In this document: positions 1 to 10,199 of the stretch, one piece after another
Layout: each line of letters starts with the position of its first letter
Numbering within the stretch: the stretch's first letter is position 1
Assembly: GCA_016800925.1 (NCBI GenBank)
Contig: JABCPU010000430.1
Span: 1 to 55,234 of the forward strand
From: Suillus spraguei
Taxonomy: Eukaryota; Basidiomycota; Agaricomycetes; Boletales; Suillaceae
DNA: 55,234 bases
Direction of reading: 5' to 3'
Made by a program: the position numbers and the translations under genes
The notes under the pieces: model-generated
The model's database searches: none
Told to the model about the DNA's origin: nothing
What the model saw: only the letters and a program-made list of their open reading frames with translations

Positions 1-418
1 CTGAGGTCCATGTAATGTTTGACTATTCAACAGTAGTGACTAGTCTTGACCAGGGATTCTACCTGCTTGTCTGAGAAGGTGATTGTTGTAACTTCCCACA
101 AATTGCAGTAGCACAGTTGTTGCAAAACACCTCCATTCCATTGTAGAGAGTGATTCAACCAGTTACTTCTGTTTCTTAGTTTGTTTGACTTCTGTTTTTT
201 TCTTCTTTGAAGTTTAATTGTTTCGAGAATCTTTGTCATTGTCCAAGAGTTTGCTGATTCTCACAGAGGTGACTCATTTGGCTGACCATAGCCTGGGGAA
301 CATAAACAGCCACTCATGTACAACCACGTTATCAGTCATTGGTATTTGTCTGAATCACTGACCATGGAGATATTTGGTTTTATAGGTGTTTATCTATAGA
401 TCATCTATCTAAGAAGAC
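1..418. other. Left flank of the nested retrotransposon stack, no gene seen
   Basis: This A/T-rich stretch holds no ORF with a recognisable motif on either strand. Its last five bases (aagac) are the left target-site duplication of the outermost retroelement. If the inserted elements are removed, it becomes contiguous with the TPR pseudogene that starts at 20788. The TPR reading frame meets a stop codon a few bases past that join, so the flank is probably not coding. Confidence 0.6.
414..418. repeat. Target-site duplication aagac, left copy
   Basis: The five bases aagac immediately precede the LTR that begins at 419. The same five bases follow the LTR that ends at 20782 (20783-20787). Five-base duplications are usual for Ty3/Gypsy integrases. 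The pair marks 419-20782 as the product of one original insertion that later received further elements. Confidence 0.8.
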
Positions 419-890
419 TGTTACGAACTGGGGTGGCATCACCAGCGACAGTGAAAAGACACAGACGGTCTGCTGGGAAGTTCTACAATGTCCAGAGGAG
501 GACAAGGTGAAAGTACAAGGAACACATTCCAAGTACTATCAAGGTTCAGCCTCAAAGACAAGTCTAAGAGGTTCTACGAGAATAGAGACTAAGGCTAAGG
601 AGTGCTTAGACTTAGAGACGATTCAAGATGACTTAGGTTGGAGACCTAAGCAAAGGATGTTCCAGGTAAAACCCAGTAAGATTAAAGTGAAGTATACAAG
701 CGTAATACAATGTGCTTAAATAGGCCAATATGTGCACATGGACCAGGAGAGACGTGAGAATGTAAGTGCGTATCCAAAGAAGGAAGGCAACTATAGTACA
801 GATGCATTGAGCATATGAGTCAGAGTCATGTTATGTAATATACAAAGTAAAGGAGGCAGAAAATGAATAGGGGCATGTATGATTGTAACA
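419..890 (-). repeat. 3' LTR shared by E and F, probable recombinant LTR
   Basis: On the minus strand this LTR runs TGTTACAATC to TTCGTAACA. It resembles the E 5' LTR at 14313-14785 (about 16 differences counted by eye) more than the F 5' LTR at 20310-20782, yet it shares the TSD aagac with the F LTR. A short polypurine run (minus-strand gggggtaa) borders it at 891-898. The combination of E-like sequence with an F-type flank suggests a product of LTR-LTR recombination. Confidence 0.85.
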
Positions 891-922
891 TTACCCCCGT
901 TTTACACGTAAAGTCACCGACT

Positions 923-1117
923 TTACTCGTCCTGATTAGCATAGTAAATGGGGTCATCGCTATACTCATAGTCTTCATCAAGAAAAGAACCACTCCTCAT
1001 GTACGCGGCTTCTTCAACACCAGCACACCGTTTAGAATCCCGCTTAGCCGCTGCTTGAGTTCGTTCATTGTTAAGCTGTCATTTCCAGGAATGAAGTGTG
1101 TCGTAGAACCCTTTGTC
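923..1117 (-). pseudogene. Element E ORF3, C-terminal end, cut by element A
   Basis: On the minus strand this encodes the acidic C terminus of the extra ORF found after pol in this family, ending in SDDPIYYANQDE and a TAA at 923-925. It is separated from the rest of E ORF3 (8902-10179) by the insertion of element A. The A TSD ttgtc lies at 1113-1117 and 8897-8901, and the reading continues across it at the zinc-knuckle and FYDAL region. Confidence 0.75.
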
Positions 1118-1590
1118 TGTTACGAACTGGGGTGGTGTCACCAGCGACAGTGAAAAGACACAGACGGTCTGCTGGGAGTTCTTACAATGTCCAGAAGTGG
1201 ACAAGGTGAAAGTACAAGGAGCGCGTTCCGAGTACGATCAAGGGTTCAGCCTCAAAGACAGGTCTAAGAGGTATCCGTGAGAATAGAGACTAAGGCTAAG
1301 GAGTGCTTAGACTTAGAGACGATTCAAGACGACTTAGGTTGGAGACCTAAGCGAAGGAGATTCCAGGTAAAACCCAGTAAGATTAAAGTACCGAATCTGC
1401 TACAAGTACACTGTGCTTAAATAGGCCAATATGTGCGCACAGACCAGATAACAGTGAGAACGTAAATGCGTATCCTAAATAAGGAAGGCATGTATCGTAC
1501 AGATGCATTGAGCATATGAGTCAGAGTCACGTTACGTAATATACAAGGTAAATGGATAGAAAATGAATAGGAGTACGTACGATTGTAACA
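1118..1590 (-). repeat. Element A 3' LTR
   Basis: A 473 bp LTR with TG and CA ends, nearly identical to 8424-8896. On the minus strand it is preceded by the purine run aaaaagggggtaa at 1591-1603, the expected plus-strand primer site. Confidence 0.92.
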
Positions 1591-1622
1591 TTACCCCCTT
1601 TTTATACGTAAAGTCACCGACT

Positions 1623-3454
1623 TTACTCATCTTGGTTCGCGTAGTAAACCGGATCATCACTCCATTCATAATCTTCGTCAGCAAAGGACCCACTCCTCAT
1701 ATACGCGGCTTCTTCCAGACCAGCGCGTCATTTGGAGTCTCTTCTCTTTCTGCTTGAATGCGTTCATCGTCAAGCTGCTGCTCCCAAGCGTGGAGTGCGT
1801 CATAGAATCCCTCGTCTTTCCAAGTTAACTCGAAGGGAGGAGGCCCAACTCGTTTTGGGCAATAAAGGGACAAATGAGTTGGCGACCAATATCTGCAAAC
1901 CTTGCACTGATATTCCACGCAATTCTTTTGACAATGTCCTAGTAATCCACAGACGCGGCACTTCATATTCTCGTCAGGATTGGAATGGACTTTGCGTAAG
2001 GGAGACGGAGAAATGATAGGTGTGGGGCTAGTGGATCTGGCGCGCTTCTTTCCCTTATTCTTCTTCATCCGTTTTAAGGCAAGGGTGTTAGCTCGCTTGA
2101 GTTGCGCTTGTTGAGCGGGGGATAACGTGTACGCTGACATGGGGAGGTCCAAGGTAACTGCTCGTTCAGCAGCTGCAAGAAGTTCGTCGGAGGAGGACGA
2201 GGAAGTTATGCCAAAATCTTTTACTAAGACCGGCGAGACAGGGTCCATTGGACCGAATGATGATGGGATAGACATTGGAGGATGTATATGAAGGTCGCGA
2301 AGTCGGGGACCGAGTGTTACCAACTCAGTGGTAGGTGTTACAATCGTACGTGCCCCTATTCATTTTCTTACCTCATTTACCGTGTATATTACATAACGTA
2401 ACTCTGACTCATATGCTCAACGCATCTGTACTATAGTTGCCTTCCTTCTTTGGATACGCACATACATTCCCACATCCTTCTTGGTCTGTGCGCACATATT
2501 GGCCTATTTAAGCACAGTGTACTTGTAGTAGATTCCCTACTTTAATCTTACTGGGTTTTACCTGGAATCTCCTTCGCTTAGGTCTCCAACCTAAGTCGTC
2601 TTGAATCGTCTCTAAGTCTAAGCACTCCTTAGCCTTAGTCTCTATTCTCGCGGATACCTCTTAGACTTGTCTTTGAGGCTGAACCCTTGATCGTACTCGG
2701 AACGCGTTCCTTGTACTTTCACCTTGTTCTCTTTTGAACATTGTAAGAACTCCCAGCAGACCGTCTGTGTCTTTTCACTGTCGCTGGTGACGCCACCCCA
2801 GTTCGTAACAGTAGGGATACCTAGTAATTTAGCGGCCTCACATTGCTCTTTTGTGCAGGGTTCATACAACCAATCAGGGCAGTCAAGAGAGGTCGTGACA
2901 GGAGGTAGTGAAGCTGACTGTTCGATGGGGGATGGGGTTCGAGGAGATGCAAGGTCTGCTTGCGTTTGTTGTAAATCAGTGATAGCTTCTTCCACTAGGT
3001 TTCTTGCTGCTCTGGTTTCAGCGACTGACTGCTGGATGGTATCGACAACTGTATTGGTGAGTTGCCCAATTTCTTGCACAGCAGTGTATAGGCCAGCAAA
3101 GGCATCAAGACTAGAATAGATGCGCGAAGGAGCGGGTGCTGGAATAGGAAGTGGCGTATCTCTTTGCGGAGAGGGAGGTCGAGCAACGCCTGCTCGACGT
3201 TCGGCAATGATATGAATAGCTTCTTCAACATCATTCTTAAAAGAATCAGGAAGCAACAGCATAGCGTAAGCACGAATGCGTTTTTGGAGATGAATGAAAC
3301 GGTGACGGTGTGTGATTTCTGTAGTTTCTTTAGCAGTGGCTTCGATGAGGGTGTTGTCGATTTCTGCAGTGAGAGTTCCATATTGTTCAGCTTCAGAGTC
3401 GGAGTCGTTGGTGGCAGCAACGACGGGTGTGATGTAAGCAGTGGGGAAAGGCAT
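1623..3454 (-). pseudogene. Element A ORF3: helical protein with two zinc knuckles, split by a solo LTR
   Basis: An extra ORF that begins 55 nt after the pol stop, in a different frame, and would encode about 400 residues. The N-terminal half (3454-2811) starts MPFPTAY and is largely helical, with a Pro-rich linker near RPPSPQRD. The C-terminal half (2335-1623) has the conserved DLHIHPP motif, a basic KKNKGKKRAR stretch that could be a nuclear signal, a CCHC knuckle (CRVCGLLGHCQKNC), and a second Cys/His knuckle with spacing C-x2-C-x6-H-x4-C. It ends in an acidic tail after a one-base frameshift near 1710-1730. A solo LTR (2336-2810) splits it. Copies occur in E, F and D, so this is a family trait. 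Function is unknown; nucleic-acid binding is an inference from the knuckles. Confidence 0.8.
2336..2810 (+). repeat. Solo LTR of the A/D family inserted in element A ORF3
   Basis: A 475 bp LTR in the opposite orientation to its host, running TGTTACAATC to TTCGTAACA. It has a perfect five-base TSD gtagg at 2331-2335 and 2811-2815. No internal region is present, so it is the remnant of LTR-LTR excision. It is the youngest event in this stack because it lies inside A. Confidence 0.93.
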
Positions 3455-3509
3455 TTCAAGATAGTAGTTAATCAGGTGCTTAATGCGAGTTGATTTGACT
3501 GAGGAATAA

Positions 3510-6500
3510 TCAGAGGGCGTGTTGCTTCTTATAAGCCTTCAAGATTCGGGCGGAGTTCTTTAAGTTCTTTTCTGGGAGCCATTCATTATCTCCCGATGAA
3601 TATCCTTTCCAGGAGACAAGATAACGTCAGCGAGTGCCGATTCCTTTGTGGGAGAGGATTGCTTCTATTTCATATTCTTCTTCCTCTTCGATAATGTCAG
3701 GTGGTGGTTCAGGGAAGTTCGGGCCGTGTACATCCGTTTCGCTATAGGACGATAAGACGGAAGCATGGAACGTGGGGTGAATTTTCCATTGCAGAGGGAG
3801 TTTGAGTGTGAACGTGATAGGAGATAAGACATCGATGATCGGGAAAGGTCCGTATCGCTTTGGGGCGAGTTTCCTTGACGGAAGTTTGAGTCTAAGATTA
3901 GCAGCGGATAGCCAAACCTTATCTCCGATCTTCCATGGGGTGTACTTATCTCCTCGGGATTGTTCAACCATTGTCTGCATAGCAATGTTATGACAGGCGA
4001 TTGCTTCTTCTCTTATCTTCTGCAAAGATCGTACTCGATCTTCTGCTGCGGGAACGGATGAGTCAGGGATAAGATGAGGGATAGCGCGTGGTTCATATCC
4101 CATCATTAGATAGAAAGGTGATGCATTCCTTGCATCATGTTTTCGGTGGTTGTGGACAAATTCAGCGATTGGTAGGTGTTCTACCCAATCTTCAGGGTTG
4201 TTGCGGCAATAGATGCGTAGATACGTTTCGAGTTCCTGATTTAACCTTTCAGTTTGACCATCAGTCTGCGGGTGATAAGCCGTGGATGGAGCGATGACGT
4301 AGTCAAGAAGTCGGGCAAGTTCTTTGGAAAAGCGAGATAGGAACTGCGGTCCTCGATCTGAGATGACTTTGTCATGGAGTCCGAATCGTCGGTAAACGTG
4401 TTTCAAAAATAGTTTGGCAACCCCTTCAGAAGTGATGGTTTTCAGACAGGGGATTATTATCACCCCCTTCATAAGGCCATGGTCTACCACGACCAAGATA
4501 CTGTCAAAGCCTCTGGAAGCAGGGAGATCAGTGACCAGATCGACAGAGACCTGAGAGAACAAGTGAACTGCCGAAGAGGGAATAGGCGTGAGCGGGGGCC
4601 GAACAGGATGTGTATCCGCTTTCATTTGCTGGCAAAGGGCGCAACCCTCAACGTATTTCCGAATATAAGAGCCCATCGCGGGCCACCAGGCTTCCCGTTT
4701 GACGAGTTCTTCAGTTTTGAATCTACCGGGATGGCCTGCGGTAGGATGATCATGATACCTTTTAAGATATCAGAACGATGCGCCGGAGGAATATAAGCGC
4801 GGTTCTTAAAATAGAGGACGTTCTCCTCAATCTTCCAGTCAGAGAGTGCCGATTTCATAGGTGGAAGGCACACGCCATCAAGGGCATCTGACGCCGTCTT
4901 AAAGACAGGGTCGTCGAGGGGGTCAGAGGATGACAAAACATCCTTCAGATCAGTGTCAATGAGACGAACAAATAGAGCGTCAGGGAGGAGGGTCTGGTCC
5001 TCGTTATCGTCTTTGCCAGAGTCATAGTCGGGCCGGCGGGATAGTGCATCAGGTACGGCTAATTTAGTGCCGGCAACGTGATGCAATTCAATGTCATAGA
5101 TGGATAAAATCAATTGCCAACGTGCTTGGCGACGGGTAAGCTTCTGTGCACTTCTAAAGTACAGAAGGTTCTTGTGGTCGGTGAATACCAGGACGGGGTG
5201 TGGATTTCCTTCGAGATAATGACGCCATTCGTTCAGTGCCCGGATCACAGCAAGGAGTTCCCGATCAAAGATCTGATAGTTTCGTTCTGCGGGGTTTAAG
5301 GACTGTGAGAGATATGCGCATGGGTGATAAACGCCATTCTCATCAGTCTGTAGTAGAACTCCACCAGTTGCTACGAGCGAAGCATCGGTAGCAATAGCAA
5401 ATTGCCGGGAAGGATCAGGGTTACGGAGTACTGGTTGGGATGTGAAGCGTCATTTCAGTTCTTCAAAGGTGTCCATACATTCAGTTGACCATTCAAAGGC
5501 CTTATCTTTCTTTGTCAAATTGATAAGGGGTCGGGCGATGTCAGAATAGTGGGAGATGAACGTGCGGTAGAAGTTGCAAAAGCCGAGGAATGACCGAACG
5601 TCTTTTACAGATTTCGGGATTGGCCATTCGGAGATTCCCTTGGTCTTGGCGGTGTCCATAGCAACTTGTCCGGGGCGAATTATCATTCCGAGGTATTCTA
5701 CTTCTTCTGCATCGAAGGTGCATTTCTCCGGTTTCAAGAACAAGTGTTCTTTTCGTATCTTCATCAAAACTCGTCTTGTCCGTTCACGGTGTTCTGCCAT
5801 AGTTGTGGAGAAAATCAGGATATCGTCCATGTAGATAACCATCCATCCTTCGTTGATTTCTTGTTGAAAGGTGCGATTCATGTATGCTTGGAAGGTTGCT
5901 GGGGAATTACAGAGGCCAAAGAACATGACGTTCGGTTTGAAGAGGCCGAATTCTGTGGTAAAAGCAGCTTTCCACCTATCATCAGGATGGATGCGAATAT
6001 TGTTATAACCGGACCGAATATCCATTTTCGTAAAGAACCGTGCGTTATGAAGTCGTGCGACAAGGGAAATAGGAAGTGGGAGCGGGTAAGCGTTCTTGAC
6101 TGTCCAATCATTGATGTAGCGATAATCTTGACAGGGACGCAATTCTCCACTTTTCTTTCCCACAAAGAAGAAGCCACTGGCTTGGGGTGACTTCGATTCT
6201 GAGATGAATCCTTTCGCAACGTTTTCATCAATAAACGTTTTGATGGCAGCGCGTTCCTTTTCCAATAGCGGGTAGACCTTAGACGTGCGAGGAATAAAAC
6301 CGGGTTTAGTATCGATCCGATGATCTATACCAGGGCGTTCGGGGGGCAGTTTGTTCAATCCGTCTTTAGCAAAGACGTTTGCAAAGTCGTGCAAATAGTC
6401 CGGGACCAATTCTTCGAAGGACTTCTTTTTCTTTTCCTTCTCATCCGTAGCGAATTCCTGAGCTTTGTTACTATATTTCGGAGGGGGGAGAGGAGGTGTG

Positions 6501-7395
6501 GAGTAGTTGGAGATTTGTTCGAGTTGAGAAGTTCCATCACGTGTCAAGGGTGTATCCATGGATACTTCTTCAATGATTCTCATACTAACTCCATCAGTAT
6601 CGTATTCCACGAGAAATTCGCCATCTCCTAGTTCATAAGAGGAAATTTCACGTACTTCTGGCGCATGCCAGACGTCGTTCATGGTATCGAATTGGTCATC
6701 ATCCTCTGTTGGGATCAACGAGGGTACGGGTTCTTCTTTATCGGGGACTTCTTTCATTGAAACTGAAAGGGTTTTCGGGGGAACAAAGAACTTGGATAGT
6801 TTTGGTATGTTGGTGCTTCGCCCTGGGAGTTCTTCTTCCGTTTTCCTCTTTCCATGTTTCTGTTCTTCTATTGGCCGCTGCTCAATAGGTTCTTGTCCGA
6901 CCTGATGTTCGGATTCGTCTTCATTCTTGTGCTTCTCTGCGCGAGGGATCGGTGACACTGCTCGCGGAAGTTGTACACGTGGAGTGGGTTCTTCAGTACG
7001 TGGCATTCGTACTTCTGGTTCTGGATTTGATCTCTTCTTCCTAATTTTGTGATGTTGAATTTTCCATACATGGTTCGTTCATCAATTTTGACCACCAGAA
7101 GACAGTAGTGTGTGATCGGTCCTCCTTTTATAAGGGTTCCATCTGCCGTTGTAACTTGAAATGGTGTTTTGAGTTTTCGTTGTGTGATTTGATGGAGTTT
7201 CACAAACTCCTCAGAGATGAATGTTCCCGCTGCTCCTGAATCGATAACAGCGGTAGTGTCGATGGATTTCAAGCGAGTACGCGAGTGAAGGGTGATAGGG
7301 ACACGAAGTTCTTTTCTTTCACCTACAGCGCGTACAAGTCTTAGTAATACATTGGGAGAAACATACGTCGAGTCTTTGTTTCTCCACGTCAAAAA
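3510..7395 (-). pseudogene. Element A pol: protease, RT, RNase H, integrase, chromodomain
   Basis: The frame opens at the -1 frameshift site at 7391-7395. The protease has the active-site triad DSG (7234-7242). A deletion of roughly 250 bp near 7030 follows, shown by comparison with E and D. RT carries YMDD at 5822-5833. RNase H follows at about 5449-5040. The integrase has a Zn-binding N terminus near 4750-4620, the DDE core (VDLVTDLP, SDRGPQF, then a Glu in TERLNQELE), and a C-terminal chromodomain (YLVSWKGY, then NEWLPEKNL). Breaks are TGA at 5450-5452 and at 3627-3629, both where relatives have CGA, and a one-base deletion near 4755. It cannot now make an intact polyprotein. Confidence 0.9.
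7355..7395 (-). promoter_or_regulatory. Candidate -1 frameshift signal between gag and pol (element A)
   Basis: On the minus strand gag ends GAT TTT TGA with five T residues (7391-7395). Five bases later a perfect 8 bp stem forms (GGAGAAAC at 7378-7385, GTTTCTCC at 7355-7362) with a 15-base loop. pol is open in the -1 frame over this site. The same arrangement is kept in element D at 51086-51126. The slip site is not a canonical X-XXY-YYZ heptamer, so slippage would rely on the P-site TTT codon. Confidence 0.55.
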
Positions 7396-8225
7396 TCCTC
7401 AACAATCCGTCTCACGGTTTCTTCATCTTCTTCTTCCCCTTTGACTTCGGTTTGTCGGAGCGGGGTCTTCTTCTTTCTGTCAGGACAATTATGGATGCGG
7501 TGTCCTGTTTTCTTGCACCCGAAGCATTGTCCTTTCTTCATGCATTCGGATCTCTCCATATCGGAGATTCGATCTACGACCATTGCGTTGGAATCTCGGT
7601 TCGGAATATACCGTGAATTCCCGTAGTTCTTCTTCTTCTGTTGTGGAGTATGACATGTCCTCATGGCGTTAAGCCGATGATGGGCGTTGTCAATAGCAAC
7701 GCATTGCAGCACAACGTCTCTGAATATTTCGGAGACATCTCCTGTATTGAAAAGCTTTGTAAGGATACCCCAATTAAGGCCATCTTGGAAGAACTGGATC
7801 TTCGTCGCGTTGTCAGTGATCTGAGCCTTGGCTGCAAGTGCCTCAAAGTCAGCGACATAGGTGTGGAGATCTCCAGTTCCTTGTTTGAGATCTCTGAGCC
7901 TTGTGAGTGCGGTTCCTTTGGTATCCACTGGTTCGAATGCTTCTTTGAAGCTCTTCATAAAATCTGCCATCGTCCCATAACCAACTTTTTGTCCCGAAGT
8001 GTCGGTGGATTGGGCGTGTTCAAGGAATTGTTCCTTCCAAGACTTGGCATTCCTTTCAGTCATAAAGGATGTTATGTAGATGATCTTCTGTTTGTCGGTG
8101 GTGTAAAGCTTTTCATTGATGTCAAAGTGCAGATTGCACGACTGGATAAACTCGCGAGAGTTATCACGATCTCCATCAAAACCAATCGGCTGACCAATTT
8201 TGTATTCGAATTCTTTGGTCGACAT
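7389..8225 (-). CDS. gag: Element A Gag
   Basis: A 278-residue capsid/nucleocapsid polyprotein. It starts MSTKEFEYKIGQPIGF, continues through a retrotransposon Gag domain, and ends with one CCHC knuckle (CFGCKKTGHRIHNC) about 50 residues from the C terminus. The ATG at 8225 is the first after the 5' leader. The frame is intact here, is missing altogether from E and F, and is broken in D. This is the only complete Gag ORF of this family in the window, so A may have been able to supply Gag to others when its pol was intact. Confidence 0.9.
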   Translation of the reverse strand: MSTKEFEYKIGQPIGFDGDRDNSREFIQSCNLHFDINEKLYTTDKQKIIYITSFMTERNAKSWKEQFLEHAQSTDTSGQKVGYGTMADFMKSFKEAFEPVDTKGTALTRLRDLKQGTGDLHTYVADFEALAAKAQITDNATKIQFFQDGLNWGILTKLFNTGDVSEIFRDVVLQCVAIDNAHHRLNAMRTCHTPQQKKKNYGNSRYIPNRDSNAMVVDRISDMERSECMKKGQCFGCKKTGHRIHNCPDRKKKTPLRQTEVKGEEEDEETVRRIVEDF

Positions 8226-8411
8226 GGTTGATGATTCTTCTAATGAGTTATACTTTCTCGGTGCCTACACGCACTGTCTTGCTGTCCGTCAGGGCTTTCT
8301 TCTGTCAGAGGGCTTCTCTTGACAATCTGCTCAGCGTACACGTACGCTAGTCTGCTGATCTAGGCGATCAGGGTTCAGGGTCGAAGACTGGATAGTCGAC
8401 GACCAAAATGG

Positions 8412-8423
8412 ACTTTAATCTTT
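8412..8423 (-). promoter_or_regulatory. Predicted self-priming primer-binding site (element A)
   Basis: The minus-strand sequence directly after the 5' LTR is aaagattaaagt. No tRNA 3' end match (TGG start) is present. Eleven of these bases are complementary to an 11-base stretch inside the same LTR (8685-8695), which lies about 30 bases downstream of a TATTTAAG box (8722-8729). This is the geometry of Tf1-type self-primed reverse transcription, in which the 5' end of the mRNA folds back on the PBS. Confidence 0.7.
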
Positions 8424-8896
8424 TGTTACGAACTGGGGTGGCGTCACCAGCGACAGTGAAAAGACACAGACGGTCTGCTGGGAGTTCTTACAATGTCCAG
8501 AAGTGGACAAGGTGAAAGTACAAGGAGCGCGTTCCGAGTACGATCAAGGGTTCAGCCTCAAAGACAGGTCTAAGAGGTATCCACGAGAATAGAGACTAAG
8601 GCTAAGGAGTGCTTAGACTTAGAGACGATTCAAGACGACTTAGGTTGGAGACCTAAGCGAAGGAGATTCCGGGTAAAACCCAGTAAGATTAAAGTACCGA
8701 ATCTGCTACAAGTACACTGTGCTTAAATAGGCCAATATGTTCGCACAGACCAGATAACAGTGAGAACGTAAATGCGTATCCTAAATAAGGAAGGCATGTA
8801 TCGTACAGATGCATTGAGCATATGAGTCAGAGTCACGTTACATAATATACAAGGTAAATGGATAGAAAATGAATAGGAGTACGTACAATTGTAACA
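8424..8896 (-). repeat. Element A 5' LTR with promoter
   Basis: A 473 bp LTR, nearly identical to 1118-1590. On the minus strand it contains a TATTTAAG box (8729-8722) and, about 30 bases downstream, the start of the predicted R region at 8695. The stretch after that is rich in CTTAG and CTAAG motifs that can pair. The right TSD ttgtc is at 8897-8901. Confidence 0.9.
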
Positions 8897-8901
8897 TTGT
8901 C

Positions 8902-10179
8902 CTTCCAAGTTAATGTAAAAGGAGGAGTTCCAACTTGTTGGGGACAGTAAATAGATAGGTGGGTAGGGGCATGTCGTAGGCAGATTTGACACCGGTACTT
9001 TGGGCAATTCTTCTGCTGATGCCCAACAATGCTGCAAAACCGACATTTCATATTTTCGTCAGTGTTGGAGATAGACATGCATAACGGTGATGGCTAGATG
9101 ATGGGTTTAGGACTAGTGGATCGGGCGCGCTTCTTTCCCTTCCATCGCACCATACGACTCAAAGCGAAGGCATTGTTGCATCTGAGCTGCTCTTGCTGTT
9201 TAGTGGTAAGAGTGTATGCCAATGTTGGAAGATCAGGGGTAGTTGCTTGTTCAGCAACCGCAAGGAGTTTGTTAGAGGATGAAGGGGATGTTATGCCAAA
9301 GTCCTTTACTAGGACTGGCGAGACAGGGTCCATTGGACTGAATGATGACGGGATAGACATAGGAGGGTGGATATGGAGGTCACGAAGTCTGGGACCAAGT
9401 GCCACCAATTCAGCGACAGGGATTCCTAACATTTTTGCAGCTTTACACTGCTTGTCTGTGCAAGGTTCGTATAACCATGCAGGGTGATCATGGGATACTA
9501 TAACAGGGGGCAGTGAAGTTGGTCATTCAATAGGAGATGGAATTCGCGGGGAGGCAAGGTCCACTTGAGTTTGCTGCAGAACAATGATGGCTTCTTCGAC
9601 TAAATTTCTGGCTGTTCTTGTTTCAACAACTGATTGCTGGATGGTTTCGACGACTGCGTTGGTAAGCTGTCCAATTTCTTGAACAGCAGTGTATAAGCCA
9701 GCAAAGGCATCGATGTTAGAATAAATGCACGAAGAAGAGGGTGGAGGGACTGGAAGTGGGTCCGTATCTCTTTGCGGAGTGGGAGGTCGAGCAACACCTG
9801 CTTGACGTTCGGCCACGATGTGAATAGCTTCTTCAACATCACTCTTAAAAGAATGGGGAAGCAACAGCATAGCATAAGAACGAATGCGTTTTTGTAGATG
9901 TAGGATGCGCTGGCGATAGGTGATTTCTGTAGTTTCATTGATGGTAGCTTCAATAAGGGCGGTGGTGCGGATGATGTTGATGAGAAGTAAAGCAGGGAAG
10001 GCACCTCTTTCGGTGAGGATTCTCTCAATTTCAAGAGCATGTCCTTCGCATAGAAGGGCGGCTTCAATATAGGAGGTGTTGTCAATTTCGGTAGCAAGAG
10101 TTCCGTAGTTTTCTGCATTGGAATCGGAGTCATTGTTGGCAATGGTGACGGGGGTGATGTATGCAGTGGGGCAAGACAT
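8902..10179 (-). pseudogene. Element E ORF3, main part
   Basis: Starts MSCPTAY at 10179, 21 bases after the end of pol. It includes a segment (IEAALLCEGHALEIERIL) that is deleted from A ORF3. A TGA interrupts it at 9523-9525; the frame then continues through DLHIHPP and a basic KGKKRARS stretch to a TAG near 9094. The zinc knuckles CRFCSIVGHQQKNC and CQICLRHAPTHLSIYC follow at 9045-8940. The last part lies beyond element A at 923-1117. Three interruptions make it non-functional. Confidence 0.78.
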
Positions 10180-10199
10180 TTCGAAACGGTGTTAGTTGA

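Larger units (their letters stand above)
1118..8896 (-). mobile_element. Ty3/Gypsy chromovirus, element A
   Basis: A complete 7.8 kb element with LTRs at 1118-1590 and 8424-8896 and TSD ttgtc. The LTRs differ at about 7 of 473 positions by my count, so the insertion is fairly recent. The order on the minus strand is 5' LTR, self-priming site, gag (8225-7389), pol with protease, RT, RNase H, integrase and chromodomain (about 7395-3510), ORF3 (3454-1623), polypurine tract (1591-1603) and 3' LTR. It is now defective: an internal deletion after protease, two CGA-to-TGA stops, a frameshift near 4755, and a solo LTR inside ORF3. Confidence 0.92.

Noticed and set aside
5666..6190. Long plus-strand frame antisense to element A RT, repeated at 12396-12920 and 18396-18920
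   Set aside because: It mirrors the conserved RT codons on the other strand, has no motif of its own, and its conservation is explained by RT.
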